A program made the position numbers and the translations under genes. Shown here in pieces: positions 35,561-49,400 of a stretch of 64,000 bases of DNA. This stretch comes from Casuarius casuarius (Eukaryota > Chordata > Aves > Casuariiformes > Casuariidae). Position 1 is the stretch's first letter, and each line of letters starts with the position of its first letter. The stretch covers positions 1-64,000 of the forward strand of contig PTFA01000533.1 in the NCBI GenBank assembly GCA_003342895.1, in the 5' to 3' direction. The notes beneath the pieces were generated by a model. It worked only from the letters and a program-made list of their open reading frames with translations. It was not told the DNA's origin and did no database searches.

Positions 35561-38500
35561 AGAAAAGCCTTATGCTGAAGGACACATCTGGATCCCATTT
35601 GCTGTCCATAGTCTATGGCAATATATCAGACTTTTGGAAAGCTCCCCTAACCCACCCAGCCTGTGAGAGACAAGGAACTGGATTTGGCCTGGATTTTTAT
35701 AGACTAAACTCTGGAACAGGACCAGTGGCTGAAGTTCACTTGGGGGGAAGAGTTCAGAGAGACCAGCATGTGCTCCAAAGGAGCTGCACTGGCTATGAAG
35801 AGAGGCTGACTAGTAAGTGACAGAGGGTTTGACCAGGTCTGCCCCCAAAACTGGTATAAGTGAGGGGTGGTTTTAAACATTTGTGATTAAAATGATGCTG
35901 ATTTTTAAACAGATTAGCCCTGCTTCCACCAGTCATGGTTGCACCTGTTCCTCCCAATCCACCGTAGCCTGGGATAATGGCAGTGTGTGGCTACACCAGG
36001 GGAACCAGACTGAGTGGCAAGGTGCTGTTACACACACCTTCAAGGTCAGACGCTTGCAGGAAATCAGCTGATTTAAGATGTTCTCACTACTCAGCTGAGA
36101 AGGACTAATTGAGCATATGGGTTGTCTGTCACAGTGCAAAACACAGGAATGACTCAGAAGGTGCACACCATCTACTCAAGGGACAGTGACATCCCACTGA
36201 GAAGTGGCAGAGCAGTTCCCGTCACCTAAGCACACCCCTGACCTCAGCACCCATCCCCAGCAGCCTCTGCTCTTCACCCAAGGAGCTTGGTAGCAAACAA
36301 CAGGCCTACAGGGTCCAGAGGGACCAGGAGGCCTACCTGATCTCCCCATGATGGACCTCTTCAGCATTGCTATGGCGGTAAAAAGTGAGATTTCTCTCCA
36401 TGACCCAGAAAATCACTTCAGCTCCCATTCAGGATAATCTGCTCCCCCTCTCATTGCTTTTGGGACTGCAGACACTTTGGGGCAGGGACTGTCTCATTGC
36501 TGTGCAGGGATTTCACACAGGGGCTCCAGTCTCAGGTATCGTCCCTAGCTACTGCTAGCCAAGCCCATAAGAAATCTTACTAAATGCAATAATGCTGGGT
36601 GGAAAAATACCTCAGTTTTCTTTAGTTTAAAATACGATGATGTAAAAAAGAACATTTCATTTGTATACTGAGTTCAGCTTCCCACTTTCCTCTGCTCCTT
36701 CACCCTGGTTTTCGCCAAATCTTTTTTCTCCTTCTGTCCAGTAGCTCCAAAACTGAGTCCTCCCTGATGCTGATGGCATTACAGGTGCAGTGTTATGCCT
36801 GTTCCAACAAACTTCTGCCTTTTCCATCTCTTGGTCTCTCTCTCCCAGTGACTGCAAACAGCCATCCAGGTTCACCCCCTGCTCTCATTTCTTCCTTTAT
36901 TCTCTGTTTCTTTGGGCCATGCATTCAAAAACAGGCAAAAGCCCAGTGGCTATTCAAGAAGCCCCAAGACAGGACCCAAATCTGAGCCGAAGCTGCCTAC
37001 ATGACATGATGACGTCTTGCACAACGTGGATTCTCCCACGGAAAGGATGCTCAGAATCCCAGGGGGCAACACATGTCCCAGGGCAGGGGCTTGGGAAAAG
37101 CCAGGTAATGCATCATGAGCCCAGAGAATTTGCTGCTCTGAGCAGTAACAAAAACCAGTGCCATTATCAAGTAGAAGTAACCTGTTAATATTCAAAGTGC
37201 TTTTAGCTAATTAATTAGCTTTAGTTGATGTCTTTCATGGCTGGCTCACTGAATCTGCCCAGAACATTTTCAGAGTACACAGCTGAAGTCTTTGCCCTGT
37301 CTACGCTTTCTTTTCTATGTCTTTTTACAAAAGAGAGCAGGTGTATTTTTTCATATGTATTCATTGTTTTGCAGGCTTAAAAGTACAACTTACATATATC
37401 CATTCCTGCCTGAAGCTGTGCCAGTGCCTTGCAAGACATCTCTGTGGCTGCTCACATGGCACGAGCAAGCATCCGGTATTCCCTACAGGAGATGTCTGCT
37501 CTGCTGTTGGGAAGGGGGATATATCCTCGTGGACAAACCGATCTGGCAGACTGATCACTCTGTTTCTCTTCTGTCCCAGGATGAGCAAACTCCCTCACTG
37601 TCCTATCTGAGGGAATGTCAGAGAGGGAAAATTGTTTGCTAGTCCCATCTCTTCTAAGAAAATGCCCCTAAAGGAAACATACTGTCCCACAAAGCAGTCC
37701 TGTGGGCTGCTCAGTGCACATTGGGATGGTCAGCATAGACCAAAGCCCATAGAACTGCACAGGAATATGGGCTCCAGCATGTAAATTGTATTCTACTGAA
37801 AATACAACTGTATTTCTTCTGCATAGCTCAGGAACTGTACAGTGCAATTACGTTTAGGTGGCCTCTGGCAAAATGACTTATTTTCTCGGGGTGAGGGAGC
37901 TTCTGTATTTATACAGTACCTAGCAAAATGCAGGCCCTAATTCACAGCTACGGCTTCTCTGTGTTATGGAACTACCAACCATAAATAAATGCTACCATTC
38001 TTCTGCTATAGCACTGGACTACAGAAAATTTACAGTTTTAATTGAACCTTAGCCATTGTCCCATGTGTTTATCTCTTTTCATCCAGATTGGACAGTGAAA
38101 TGAAAGTCAGATTCAGTCTGCACTCAGTTATGCAACTTAACCCTTCAGTTTTACTCTGTGAGTTTCTAGCAAGCATTGAGCTCCACTAGGCACGCGCATG
38201 CTCTGAGAGGTGACTCTTGCTCCCCAAAGAGCTTTGATCTCAAGATGACACAAAGATCTGGGTTTTTAAAGTGCAGTACGAAAGGGAGTACCTCTAGCGT
38301 ATCCAGCTCCAGCAGAACAGCATTTTGTCTGGATTTCCAGCATGGCAGGGGAATGGTTATGTTTTGGATACAGCCATGAATAATTCAGTTTTCATGAATG
38401 TGTCTGACTTCACAAGAACTCGTGCTGATTTTAGCCTGATAAGCTGTCTTCCTTTTTAATTGCTACTGCTTTAAGCAAAAAAAGCCTTCAGGCTAACACC

Positions 38501-41500
38501 TTGGCAATGGCCATTAGAGGAATCTTTTTTTCTGGTGCTAGGTGCAATAGTTAGTGCAATAGTTACAGCCCAATAGAAGTCTCCCCACCGCATGTTCACC
38601 AGGCCTCTCTGGTAGCCCTCCTGCACTTGATCAAGGGTGCTGCGGGTATGGCCTCAGGAGGCAGCTGAGCTTGGTCAACAGCAAGCAACTGCTGAGGAGT
38701 GGAGGACTTGTTCCCTCTTTGTCTCCCTATCCCTCTGGCTCTCCTTTCCCTCTCCCTATCCCACTTTCAGCTGCCTGATTTCCCCCCTCCCTTGCACCTG
38801 AGTTGGCACTTGTCTGATCACAAGCAAAGCTGATTGATCTTGTTAACCTGCCCCTCAAATGAGCTTTTCTGCCATTTCAATGAATTGAATTGTACCGTGA
38901 TGTCATATGAGCACTAGAACGGGCTCTGGGTAAGCAGGGGGTTGCACGCTTGTTGCAGGGTACTGGTGGAGCTGGGGCAGCAAGACTTGGAGAGACGGCA
39001 AGCTGCTAAGTTGGCTAAAGCTGTACCATGACACGACTTCCTTAGCACGAGCAATAATTCCTTACTCGGCCTCTTCTATGTGGGTGAGCATAGCTTTGCT
39101 GTTTGTCCTTCTTGGAAACAGTCTGCTACACTGCAGCTTCCCCAGCTCCTATGCTGCCTGCACTAGCCCATGCAAGCCCTTTTCTGGCACTCTCCCAGCA
39201 AGGGTACCTCTGGCAGGGCAGCAGGAGACGGTGATGCTAACGAGGCCTTCAACCAGTCAGATGTCTGCCACTGCCATCTACTGGAACATATTTCCTCTGC
39301 AAAATGATCTTCACAGCCTTTAGCTTCCAGACTAAAGGCCTTAACTCCGACAGCTGTCTGTATGGCAATGTGATCGTTGCCTATGCATTAGACACAACAG
39401 CGCAGGGGATGTGCACAGCTGTGCTTTCGTGCACTTCTGCACTGTCTCATAGCAGTGTCTTTCACTGTCTGAGTTAACAAAGCTGAGGTTTTGGCCCAAG
39501 GGTGTGCAGTGAACTTCCAGCCTGCCTCCTTCCCTGTGTGCCACACATGTTCCATGGATATTCCCACAGCTCCACAACTGCCCAGTCCCTACCATCAGCC
39601 CCACATTCACGTCTTCTCCTAAGAAAGGTATTTTGGTGTTGCCTCTGGTGTCTTTTGCATTGCAAATCTGAGGAAAGATATTTTTGCTCAAAGCAAATTA
39701 AACAAGAGTGGAGACTCAGGCTGGGGGTTGTTGGGCAGGTTGGCTTGGCCCTCAGGGCAGGAGGAGGAAGACTTGGTGCTGGAGGAGAGCTGGGCTGAGA
39801 CCAACCCATAGGGAACTTGAGGAAGACTTGGGGGGGATTTTTCTAAGGGCCTTTTCTGCCCCTACAGTGTCTTGGAGCCCAGGCAGCACTCAGGGGATAA
39901 AAAGCCACCTATTGCCCCCTCAGCTGTGGTCATGCTTGTGCCCAGCACATGGAGAGTCTGATGCCACATGCAAACCCCAGCAGGGTCTGGTCCAAACTTT
40001 TCAGCTCACTGCAAGGGCTCTCTCCCTCTCTGCAGGCCTTGGGGATCCCAGGGACCCGGATCCAAGGGTCATTTCACAGCGTGCTCCAGGTGTGTTCAAG
40101 CGCAGCCATCCTCCTCTGCAATGCCTCACTGTGCTGAAGGCACAGCTCCTACCTGTATGGTGCCTTAGCTGCCTAGATGCTGCTGAAGGCATGGCATCTT
40201 TTCAAGGACACTGAAGTGGTGACTTAGCTGGGCATGACTTACAGGAATGGCCCTCCAGCCAGAGTGAAAATGAGCTTTTCCTGCAGGTACCGCACACTTA
40301 ATATTGATTGTAGGTAAGAAGGACTGCTCAGCCTAGGGAAAAAGCCTCATTATTGGCAGCCTTTTACTCTTTGTTTCTTCTTCAATGAGACGATTTCCTT
40401 TCACTTTACAAACATGAACGGATTAAGCTCCACAATAACCCTGCAAGGTTCATATGTTTCATTATGCTCATCTTATACAGTCTGGGATGCAAGTAGAGAG
40501 AGAGGTGAGCTGGCACAACCCTAGACTAAGGCTGCAACAAATAGTGCAATACTCTGAAAGATACCCAGGGCAGCTCTGAATGCCCAACTCAGGGGCCAGG
40601 AGCAATGTAGTTGTGATGGTGCCTCCTTCTGCCAGGACTCATGCCTCCTGCTGAAAATCTGGGTTAATTTTGCAGCTCTCTCTTCAGAGTAGAATAGGAA
40701 CAGTGACCTGTCAATGAAGTATGGCAGCCACAGACTGAACAGTAGGAACAGGAAAAATTCTTGAACTGTTGTTCTACTTTATCCATTATTGACAAAGATG
40801 TTCTATGGAAAAAACAGTCTATGCACAAAAAGATAGGCCCAAAAGGCACACACAGAAAGGAATCACTGCCATATGAACAACCATTATTCCAGCATTTCTG
40901 AACTTCCGGGCATTTGACTTTGCCACTTAGGGATTGTCCATATCTAGTCTTTCTGTAGGTAATTCAGACATGCAAGCCAAGACTTGTGCATTTAGGAATT
41001 CTTTTTCAATCTATGTCCCATTTTCCCTTTCATCAGCTCCCTCTTTGCCTCTTATCTCACCATATGAAAACCAGAGAGCAATCCATGAAATTAAAGAAGA
41101 ATTAATGAATGAAGAATTAATGGCAATGCCTCATGATAAACTTGATATAGTAAGCTAGATTCTAAAAATGGATAGGCTATTTCACCACCTGTTAGTCTGA
41201 CTGCTAGTTCACAAACCTAAGACCACCCATTTATTGTATGATTCTGGGTCTGAATCCTCTGTTAGCAAAAATCATTCATTCATGAGGAATAAGTCAAAGT
41301 GCTGTTCAAGATGCTGTCTGCAAGTCAAGATGTTGTTCAACTAACTAGTCAATAAATGCTAAAGTATGAGATGTAGATGCCTCTGAACTGCTAAAACAAG
41401 TCATCCTGATGGTTAGATTTATCATAGCCCATTCAAAGTTTCTAATACTAGCATAAGCTGTATAAAATAAGGGTTTACGATTGCCTTCCACAGAGTAGAA

Positions 41501-41582
41501 AAAGTATGTAGAAGTATGTACCTTAGGTAGGAAGCTAAGGCTAGATCTATGACTTGATGTCTGTTTGGCAGCTGGTAATGAG
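35561..41582. other. Intergenic, no gene seen
   Basis: Only short frames without recognisable similarity. A small direct repeat (GTGCAATAGTTA twice) occurs around 38,540-38,565. Nothing else stands out. Confidence 0.5.
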
Positions 41583-42525
41583 TACCCCAGGGGTGGAACC
41601 TGGAGCAGATACTGTTCAGTGTCTTCATTAGCAACCTGGATGATGTGACAGAATTGTGCTCTCAGCAAATTTGCAGACAATACTAAAGTAGGGAGTGTGG
41701 CTCACATGACAAATGTTAGCGCTTCAATCCAGAGGGATGTGGAGAAATTTGAGGTTTAGACCAACAGATACCTCATGCAGTTCAACGATGAGAAGTACGA
41801 GTCCTGCACTGGGGGTGGAATAAACCCATGCATCAGCACAGCCTGGGAACTGACTGGCTGAAAGAAGCCAGGGTCACAGTGCGTGCCAAACTGAGCATGA
41901 GCCAGCAGCCTGTGATGTGACAAACCACATAAGGGCTACATGAGGAGAAGTATGGCCAGAAGATTAAGGGACATTAGTATCCCTCTATACTTAACACTGA
42001 GGAGGACACACCTGGAATATTGCATCTAGTTTTTGGACATCCCCCCGCATCCAGTTCAAGGGGGAGGTAGAGAAATTGTAGAGGGTCTAGAGGGTAGCTG
42101 CCAAGATGATGAGAGATCTGGAACATGTTGCCTACATGGAGAGGCTGAGGGAGCTGGGCTTGTTTGGTCTGGCAAAGAAAATGATAAGAGGCAATCAGAT
42201 ATCAACCTACAGCTCCATGAAGGGGAGTTGCAAAGACAACAGAACCAATCTCTTTTTGGTAGTGGCAGATGGTATAACGAAGTGCACAGTGCACAGGGCA
42301 CAGCTTGTGGCTTCAGATGTTCAGACTGGCTGTCAGGAAATTTTCTTCAGCAGGAGGACAGTGCAGAAAGGTGGTAGGATCTCCATCCTTGGAGTTTTCA
42401 GATGTGGCTAAACAGAGCCACAGCTAACCTGATCTCATGGGGGCAATAGCCCTGCTCCAAGGAGGCAGTTGGACTAGAGACCTCCAAAGGTCCCTTCCAA
42501 GCAACAGTTTAATTGTCTATGATTC
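41583..42525 (+). mobile_element. CR1 LINE, ORF2 3' part plus 3'UTR
   Basis: About 0.94 kb matches the CR1 order: the end of the reverse transcriptase region (CCCCAGGGGTGGAACCTGGA, CTTCATTAGCAACCTGGATG, AATTTGCAGACAATACTAAA), the conserved AAGATGATGAGAGATCTGGA and ATGGAGAGGCTGAGGGAGCT segments, the TTGGACTAGAGACCTCCAAA block, and the terminal TCTATGATTC. The protein frame is interrupted by stops, so the copy is inactive. It is the longest mobile element in the window. Confidence 0.95.
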
Positions 42526-45000
42526 CCAGAGTTAGCTGGTTTTGTTTTACCTCTGAAAACGGAAGCTCTACAGTCCCCTCAGCGTGATGACCTGTAGAGC
42601 AAGTTAGCACTGCTGAGAAGCGCCCGTGAGGTCTTTAGATGATTAGTCCTTATATCCCAGGAAAGAGCAGAAGAGACTAAGCACCAAGCCTTCTGCATTG
42701 GCAGATAACTGGTAAGGTAAACCCAGATAATCCCAGTAGGGGAAATACATTTATGCAGTAGAGGAAAATGAAAATCCTCACATATTCTGTTCTATCTCAC
42801 CCAAGGAGAAATTTCTCCTCAACCACAAATGATGACAATCATTAAGAAATTGGGCATATGAGCAAGGCTCATCAAATCACCAGAGAAGGATTTTCTGTAC
42901 CACCTTTCACACTGACCCATCCTTGACTGTCCCTAGCTGTAGCTTATCTGCAGTACTTCTAAGGAAGTCAGGAAAAGACTCCAGAATACATTCAGCTTTG
43001 TGCATCAAGGTAAAACTCCTGTCTGATGGTTGCATGTTGCCACCTGAACCCCTCAGTCAAGAGATTCAGTTATATGCGGAGTCCTGAGTTAGAGTGCAAG
43101 TCTTATGGTTACGTTGAGGGCAATGCTGACAGCCTTATTTTCCTCAGGGCCCATGAAGGAAGGGGCAAAGGACCCAGGGATCTGAAGCACTCAGAGACAG
43201 ATGTGACCGACATGATCGTGTAGTACAACCTGCAACATGGAGCTCAGCGACAGCTATAGAGTTCTGCCTGTTTGTTACCGTGCTGTAGGAATGAACAATA
43301 AGAATACTCTGCCTCTTCCTGACACTTCTACTGCAAAGATCTGATGAAGGAAAGAGAAATCTTGATTTGCATATGCTGAGGTTGAAACAGATAAGCAATC
43401 ACTTTGGAAAATGACTGTGTACATATATAAGCACCCAAACATGCACTTAAATCTCCCATCCAAGGAGACATGAGCCTGGTGTTGATTGTTTACGTTCATA
43501 CAGTAAAATTTCTACGGAATTGTTTTTCTTGGATGGAAAACAGAAACAACCACACCAAAAGAAACCTTACTTCATTTTAATGTCCATTTTATTGTAATTA
43601 TCTTGTCATTCTATGAGCTTTCAGCATCTTGTTTTGTCATTAGAAATACTTCCACCTGTAAACCCTAGGCAACATAAATAAAAGGANTATCTCATAACAA
43701 TAACAGCTATAGAAAATGAAATTGGTACAAAAAATGATACTTGTTGCTTTTCAGCTCCTCTGCATCCATACACAAACCAATAATATATAAAGGTTACTTA
43801 TCCAAAGCGTTGAGTCTGTCTGCATTCATTGCTATTATTTGTACTTCATAGGTGCACAGAGAGAAAGGATGGGCTACAGAGTAAGATGTTTGACTGGACC
43901 TTGGGAGAAACAGTCACATTTTCCACACTTTGAGAAAGCCACTTAATCCATCCTTTGATTTGCTCAGCATCTGTAGTATCAAACAGTGGTAATAATTCTT
44001 GTCCCACAAGAATCCTGTGTAGACAAAATCCAGCCATGATTGTACTTAGATGCACAATGATAGGTGGCTAAGGCCACAAATATTGTGCGTGTCTAACCTT
44101 TAGATAAGCCTCTAAATTCCCTTTTTTTGCATGGGACCGTAGAAAGCATGGCTCCATGTGCTAGGCTTTATCAATTTGTGTAGGAAACAGAGATGGTTTC
44201 CAAAAAAAATGATAATCAGAGAGATAATATCCTCATTTTTATATAAGTAGCTGAGATGCAGCTACATTAAGTAGCTTGCCTGACATCAGATGAGGAGGCT
44301 GGAGCAGAGCATGGAAGTTAATGTAGAGCTTCTCAGTCCTTTCAGGACAAAATAGACCTTCTACATACTCTCCATCAAGTTGAAGAGACAGAAGACAAGG
44401 TGTCACCAGACAACTATATCACAAGCTTTTCACATTGTCATAGGATTCAGGAGGGAAAATTGTTTCTTCATTCATCTTTGGTGTTGACTCATGTAAACAC
44501 CAGTGGATGGAAATCCTGCTAGATGGCATTTAAGCTAAATTAATCCCTTGATTTAGAAGATGAGCAACAACTTCCAGATCCTATTATCATACTTTAAATT
44601 TGGAAAAAAAAGACTGTTCTTGCATATCTGTAGCTGAGATTCACAGGAGGAATCCTGGAGGACCAAGTGACCCTGTTCCAGGAATGCAGTGTTAGGTGCA
44701 AATCCATAGAACAAATGCTGAGAGACAGAGAGTGGACTTGAGTAACAATTTGGTATTTTGAGATACCACAAGACATTTTAGGGATTAACATCTAGATCTT
44801 TTTAGCCTATGACAGGCCGGGCCTCCATCCCAGGCCAATCTGCACAAATGGTGGAAAAAAGCATATGGATATATAATATATTCTTCTCCTATAACAAGAG
44901 AAAGAAGGTTCTGATTCATGATAATGGAAAGCAACAGTGACTGCAGTGTGTCAGATTTGGGTGAGAGCACAGCCCATGATTTTTTTGTGCTGTAACTTTA
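42526..45000. other. Intergenic, no gene seen
   Basis: AT-rich spacer between two CR1 copies, with one ambiguous base at 43,687. I see no exon, RNA gene or tandem array. Confidence 0.55.
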
Positions 45001-45410
45001 GAATCGTAGCAATTGGTTGAGAGGGCTGTGTCTTGAAAACCTACAATGACTGAGATCTCACCACCTCCCTGCACATGGCTCTAGGGCTGCACTTCCTTGC
45101 TGGTGAAGAAATGTTCCTGAATTTCAGTCTGAACATCTCAAACCATAACTTGTGGCTGTTACCCCTAGTTGGAACTATCAAGAAGGACCTGGCTCTGTCA
45201 TCTTCACAACTGCCTCTTGAACAGGAGAGCCCAATACTGGCTGCAGTATTCCAGGTGTGTCCTCACCAGTGCCCAGTCTCAAGGTATATTTCCTTGATCT
45301 GCTGGCCACACTTATCCTAATGTAGCCCAGTATGTGGTTTCTCTAATTCACAACAAGAATATGTTGCTGGCCCATATGCTGTAGAATTTTCTTTTTCTCA
45401 CTCAGTCAAG
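45001..45410 (-). mobile_element. CR1 LINE 3' part, inverted
   Basis: Read on the plus strand it is the complement of CR1: GAATCGTAG at the 3' end, CTGAATTTCAGTCTGAACAT, GGACCTGGCTCTGTCATCTT, GCAGTATTCCAGGTGTGTCC, CTCACCAGTGCCCAGT, and TTGATCTGCTGGCCACACTT. The segment between the tail and the body is shortened, suggesting an internal deletion. Orientation is opposite to the CR1 ending at 42,525. Confidence 0.88.
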
Positions 45411-46208
45411 AGAAATTTTATGTCTTTGGGGGAATTGTAGGAAGGGTATTGGGTGATTGCCAGTACTTGAGTGATGTAGCCTGTGTCCTCACTATGAATG
45501 GGTGGATCCCAGATGACAAATGCATTCTCAAATGAGTAAACTAATAGAGCTTTAAAGCACTTCCAATCTCAGTCACAGCATTTCTTTTTTATGGGAGATG
45601 TAGGAGGATTTGGCCTAAAATGTGGTGGGAGTACATGCTAAGTCAGGGAAAGAACTGTTGTGACTGTGCATCTGAGGCTGGAAGGAGCAATCTGTGGTCC
45701 TAGAGCAGACACCTGGGTGGAAAGGCTTTTTTTGTTGTGAAAATGTCTCTTTTGCCTATGTTTTATTTATCTGAGAAGCTCTGCGGTCACAGTGGCCAGA
45801 ACTAGGTGGAGGTAATTAAAGGCATTGCCAGGAATGGCTTAGGACCACAGACTGCTATAGGAGCAGTATTTCATTGACAGTCTTTTGTTGCCTGTTGCCT
45901 TGAAAACTAAGTGCTAAGGTTTTGGAGGGCACTTCTTCCCAGGACAGAAAATGAAGAAGCATATATTCTTTTTGAACCTGCATGCAATGTGCCAAGGCAG
46001 AGCTGAAAAGCATGTCCCCACATTTTAGAGAGACCCAAGGAAACATGTGAAGAGTAGTGACTTTAGTCTCTCTTAGCTAGACATTTTGGTTTCACTTTCG
46101 CTCTACTCATTCTCCTTCACAGAAAAATATTTCACGGCAGAACCTGGAAACCAAGGTGTTGGAATAAATCAGCAGGGGCAGCCAGCTATACCCTAGGAGG
46201 ATGTTATC
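45411..46208 (-). other. SLC7A15-like 3'UTR and flank
   Basis: Sequence after the transporter stop codon. The first AATAAA on the minus strand is at 45762-45767, about 440 nt after the stop, and is a plausible poly(A) signal. No other feature is seen. Confidence 0.4.
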
Positions 46209-46442
46209 TCAGTTTGCATTCTTAGCAGTTGGAGCAACTTCCAGAAACAACTGGAGATGTAAAGTAACTCTCTGTAAAAAGTGGGGGTGGCACTTGAAGC
46301 GAACCAGGGGAAAGTAAAAAATGATGCCACTAAAAATGAACAGGACGATGTAGAGGAACTCGATCTGGGGTTGATCAATGATGGGAGCTAACACCAAGTA
46401 AACAGCCGCCATCAGCACAATTATGGGGATGATAATTGGGAC
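46209..46442 (-). CDS. SLC7A15: SLC7A15-like coding exon 6 with stop (234 bp)
   Basis: Reads [20 protein letters not shown], then [20 protein letters not shown] and a cytoplasmic tail ending AKNAN before TGA at 46209-46211. It matches TM11-TM12 and the C-terminal tail of b0,+AT. The acceptor is TTTCACAG. Confidence 0.93.
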   Translation of the reverse strand, partial: VPIIIPIIVLMAAVYLVLAPIIDQPQIEFLYIVLFIFSGIIFYFPLVRFKCHPHFLQRVTLHLQLFLEVAPTAKNAN

Positions 46443-49400
46443 CTGTGAAAGAAAACATCGATGTAAGGAATCATGTAATCCTGGGTCTCTGAGGACCTGG
46501 ACAATCCTGGAATTTGAGCAGAGGCTTCACAGCATTTCCTTTCTTTGTGAGACCAGGTTCATTTTTAGATGAAGCTCTACTGCAGCCTGAGGTATTATCC
46601 AGGAATCCCAATTAATCCAGGAATCCAGATTCCCAGTCCACTCCTGCTCTAAGGTTCATTACCCCTCCAAGAACTACACACTGCCACCTTCCCTACCCTC
46701 CCAGACCTGAAGATGCAAACTGCTGCTTTTAGTGCCAGGCCTACTCTTGCTTGCCCTACTGCCTTGTGTCCAAAAGCTGAGCTGTGGACAAAACACACAG
46801 CTTCATGCACAAATCACGTATAGGTGAATCCTACCACCCTTGAGCAAGAAGGTGCCTTCAGGTGCTCACAGATGGGTGGACAACCAACCTCAGAGGTTAT
46901 TTCAGTGAGTCTGGACATAAAGCATTTAAATTTGAAGCCATTCTCATTCAAACGTTAGTGAATGTACAAGAGGAAACAATCTCGCAACAAGGCAAAAAAT
47001 AAATGTTCCAGCTGGGATTTTTCATTGTTTACTTTTGTGGCTTCTGCTGAAAGCAAGGGCACTGAAATGCACCAGTGTAAATGTTGTTCATGCCTAGCAG
47101 TAAGAGCATGGAGAAGACCAGCCATTGGCTTCATGTGCCAGGTGGGATGCTCCATTCTGCTCCCTCCCCACTGGGCTCTAACACTTCTGGTAAAATGGCA
47201 ATAAAAATGATTGCTTTCAAACCAAGGGAAATCTTTCCCCTTAGACATAATCCTGCAACACACAGACAAACTCTGCAGGACAACAGCCATAAGTTGTCAG
47301 TTGATCTGGGACCTTCAGATACGAGCTGTTGTGCTTGAGAAAAGAGTCAGTCCTTCAAGATAAAGGCTGTAAAAGGTTGATACCCTATGGGAACTGGCCT
47401 GGAGGACTGTGGGAGTTTTACACAGTGTATGAAACATTACTACAGAAACAGAACTTCTTCTGCTTGAATCCCATTAGGCCAACAAGTTGGCTAAACATCC
47501 CCATCCAGCGTCCAGGGTCAGGATAGAGCCACAGACGCTACTGACTGGAAGTCCTAACAGGGCACTGCCCTTCTGCTTCACGGCTGGGCCCTACAGGACA
47601 TTCACTATTGCTTTGCACAGCCTGGCAGTGTCAGCCTGTCATCTCCTGGAGGAACTCCATGAAAACCAGGACATTCATTCAGCCTGTCTTAAGGAAAAGC
47701 TGCTGCCCTGCATTCACAGTCCCCCAAGCCCTCCTGTTCCTAGGATCTTTTCTTTCAAAAGTATTTTCCTCACTCACTGAGGGAGCCCTGCAGCTCAGCT
47801 CTCTCATGGCACCAGGGGAAAAGGGCAGATGACTCCAAATTTCCCTACACTAGGCCAGTTTGTGGGAAACATATCTGTCTCCTAGCCATGCCATGCCAAA
47901 GGACTTGGGGCATTCTTGTAGTTTTTTGTCTTCTGTGAGGCTCTTACATCTGGGATAAGCTGAGGAGTGTGACTGAGCTCTGAGAGAATAAACGAGCAAG
48001 TGCTTTGTTTATCAGAAGCATCTTAATTTTCCTCTCAAATTTCTAAGAAAAAGAGGATATGGTAGATATATTTTCTGCAGTGAGGGAGCAGTGCATTATT
48101 AGCTTATCAAGCTGGAGAATTCAACCTTGACTTTTGCCTGCACTTCCACACTATCTTGCCCTTCACTGACTTTGCTGGGACAAAACGTGAATTTAGAAAA
48201 GGAAGGACAACCGCATAAAATATGTCAGCACCAACCACAGTGCTCTTTCTTCATAATGTTCTCTTAGTCATCTGGACAGTAAAGGAAAAGGGTTAGGGGG
48301 GTTAATTTTGTTATTACTTCACCTTGTAAGATCTTGGCAGTTCTGGTTTCTTGATTTTTAAATACAGAAGACCCAAAATAGTCATGCCATAGAAAAACCA
48401 TGCTATAAAACTGCAAAAAAAGGAAACATCATTAAGCTTGGGATGAGATCATGCAGCAATATCAGTCGTGCCTTGCAGATGCTAGGTGTACATATCTCTG
48501 ATTAAAAAGGAGAATATTGATATAACTTTAGTAATTCTTACATTCATTTCCTTTCCAGCTCAAATGATCAGAGCTTTGAAATGATCTGGATATTACAGAT
48601 TAATTTGAATATAAGGACGAATCATGTCCAGTCAAGTCTATAGTTACAGAAGCAATCATGCACGGCAAGCATGCTAGTTCTTAAACTCTTTCTTTTCTTT
48701 TTTCCCCCCAACCACAATATTAGTTAGAAAGTAATAGCCCAGGCTCAAAAAATATTAAACGAAAATACTTCTAAAACAATTTGAAAAACCAGGATCACAG
48801 AGGATATAAACAGAAATGCTACACATACCTGAAAAAGTTCACGATGGTGGTGAAGTTTCCTGATAGTATCATTACTAAAGACATAGCGGATGTAAATATC
48901 AGAGCAGGGGAGGGTGTGAGGCATCGCACATGAGCCATAGACAGAATGTCTGGCTGAAAGCCAAAGCAAAACAATATACTATCATATCACCTACTCAGGG
49001 ATACTTATTCATCCCCCTCAGCTGCCAGTGGGAGTTCTGCCTGCAGCCAGATCCACTCTTAATCATCAAGTAAGCACCATAATATAAAAGCAGTTCATCT
49101 CCGAGAAATGTAAACATGGAACCCCCCTCAAGGATATTTTTATTGTGTCTCACTGATTTCATATTAAATTTGCTTAGCTTAGGCAGACAAGATGAGATTT
49201 TCAAACTACCAGCATGACAGATTAAGGCTGAGAGTCAAATCAGAGCTTTTCTGATCATCATCAGTAAGCAAATTTGGCCTTGTGCATGGTGCCACTCCTC
49301 TGCCCTCTGTTACGTCTTTCTGGGACTTGACTGCTCTTGGGCTTACTGCGAAATAAGAAATGAAGGAGTACTCCTTAAACATTTATGTAACCAACCACAA

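Noticed and set aside
42033..42411. Frames of 101-114 codons
   Set aside because: They lie inside the CR1 element and are fragments of its 3' region.
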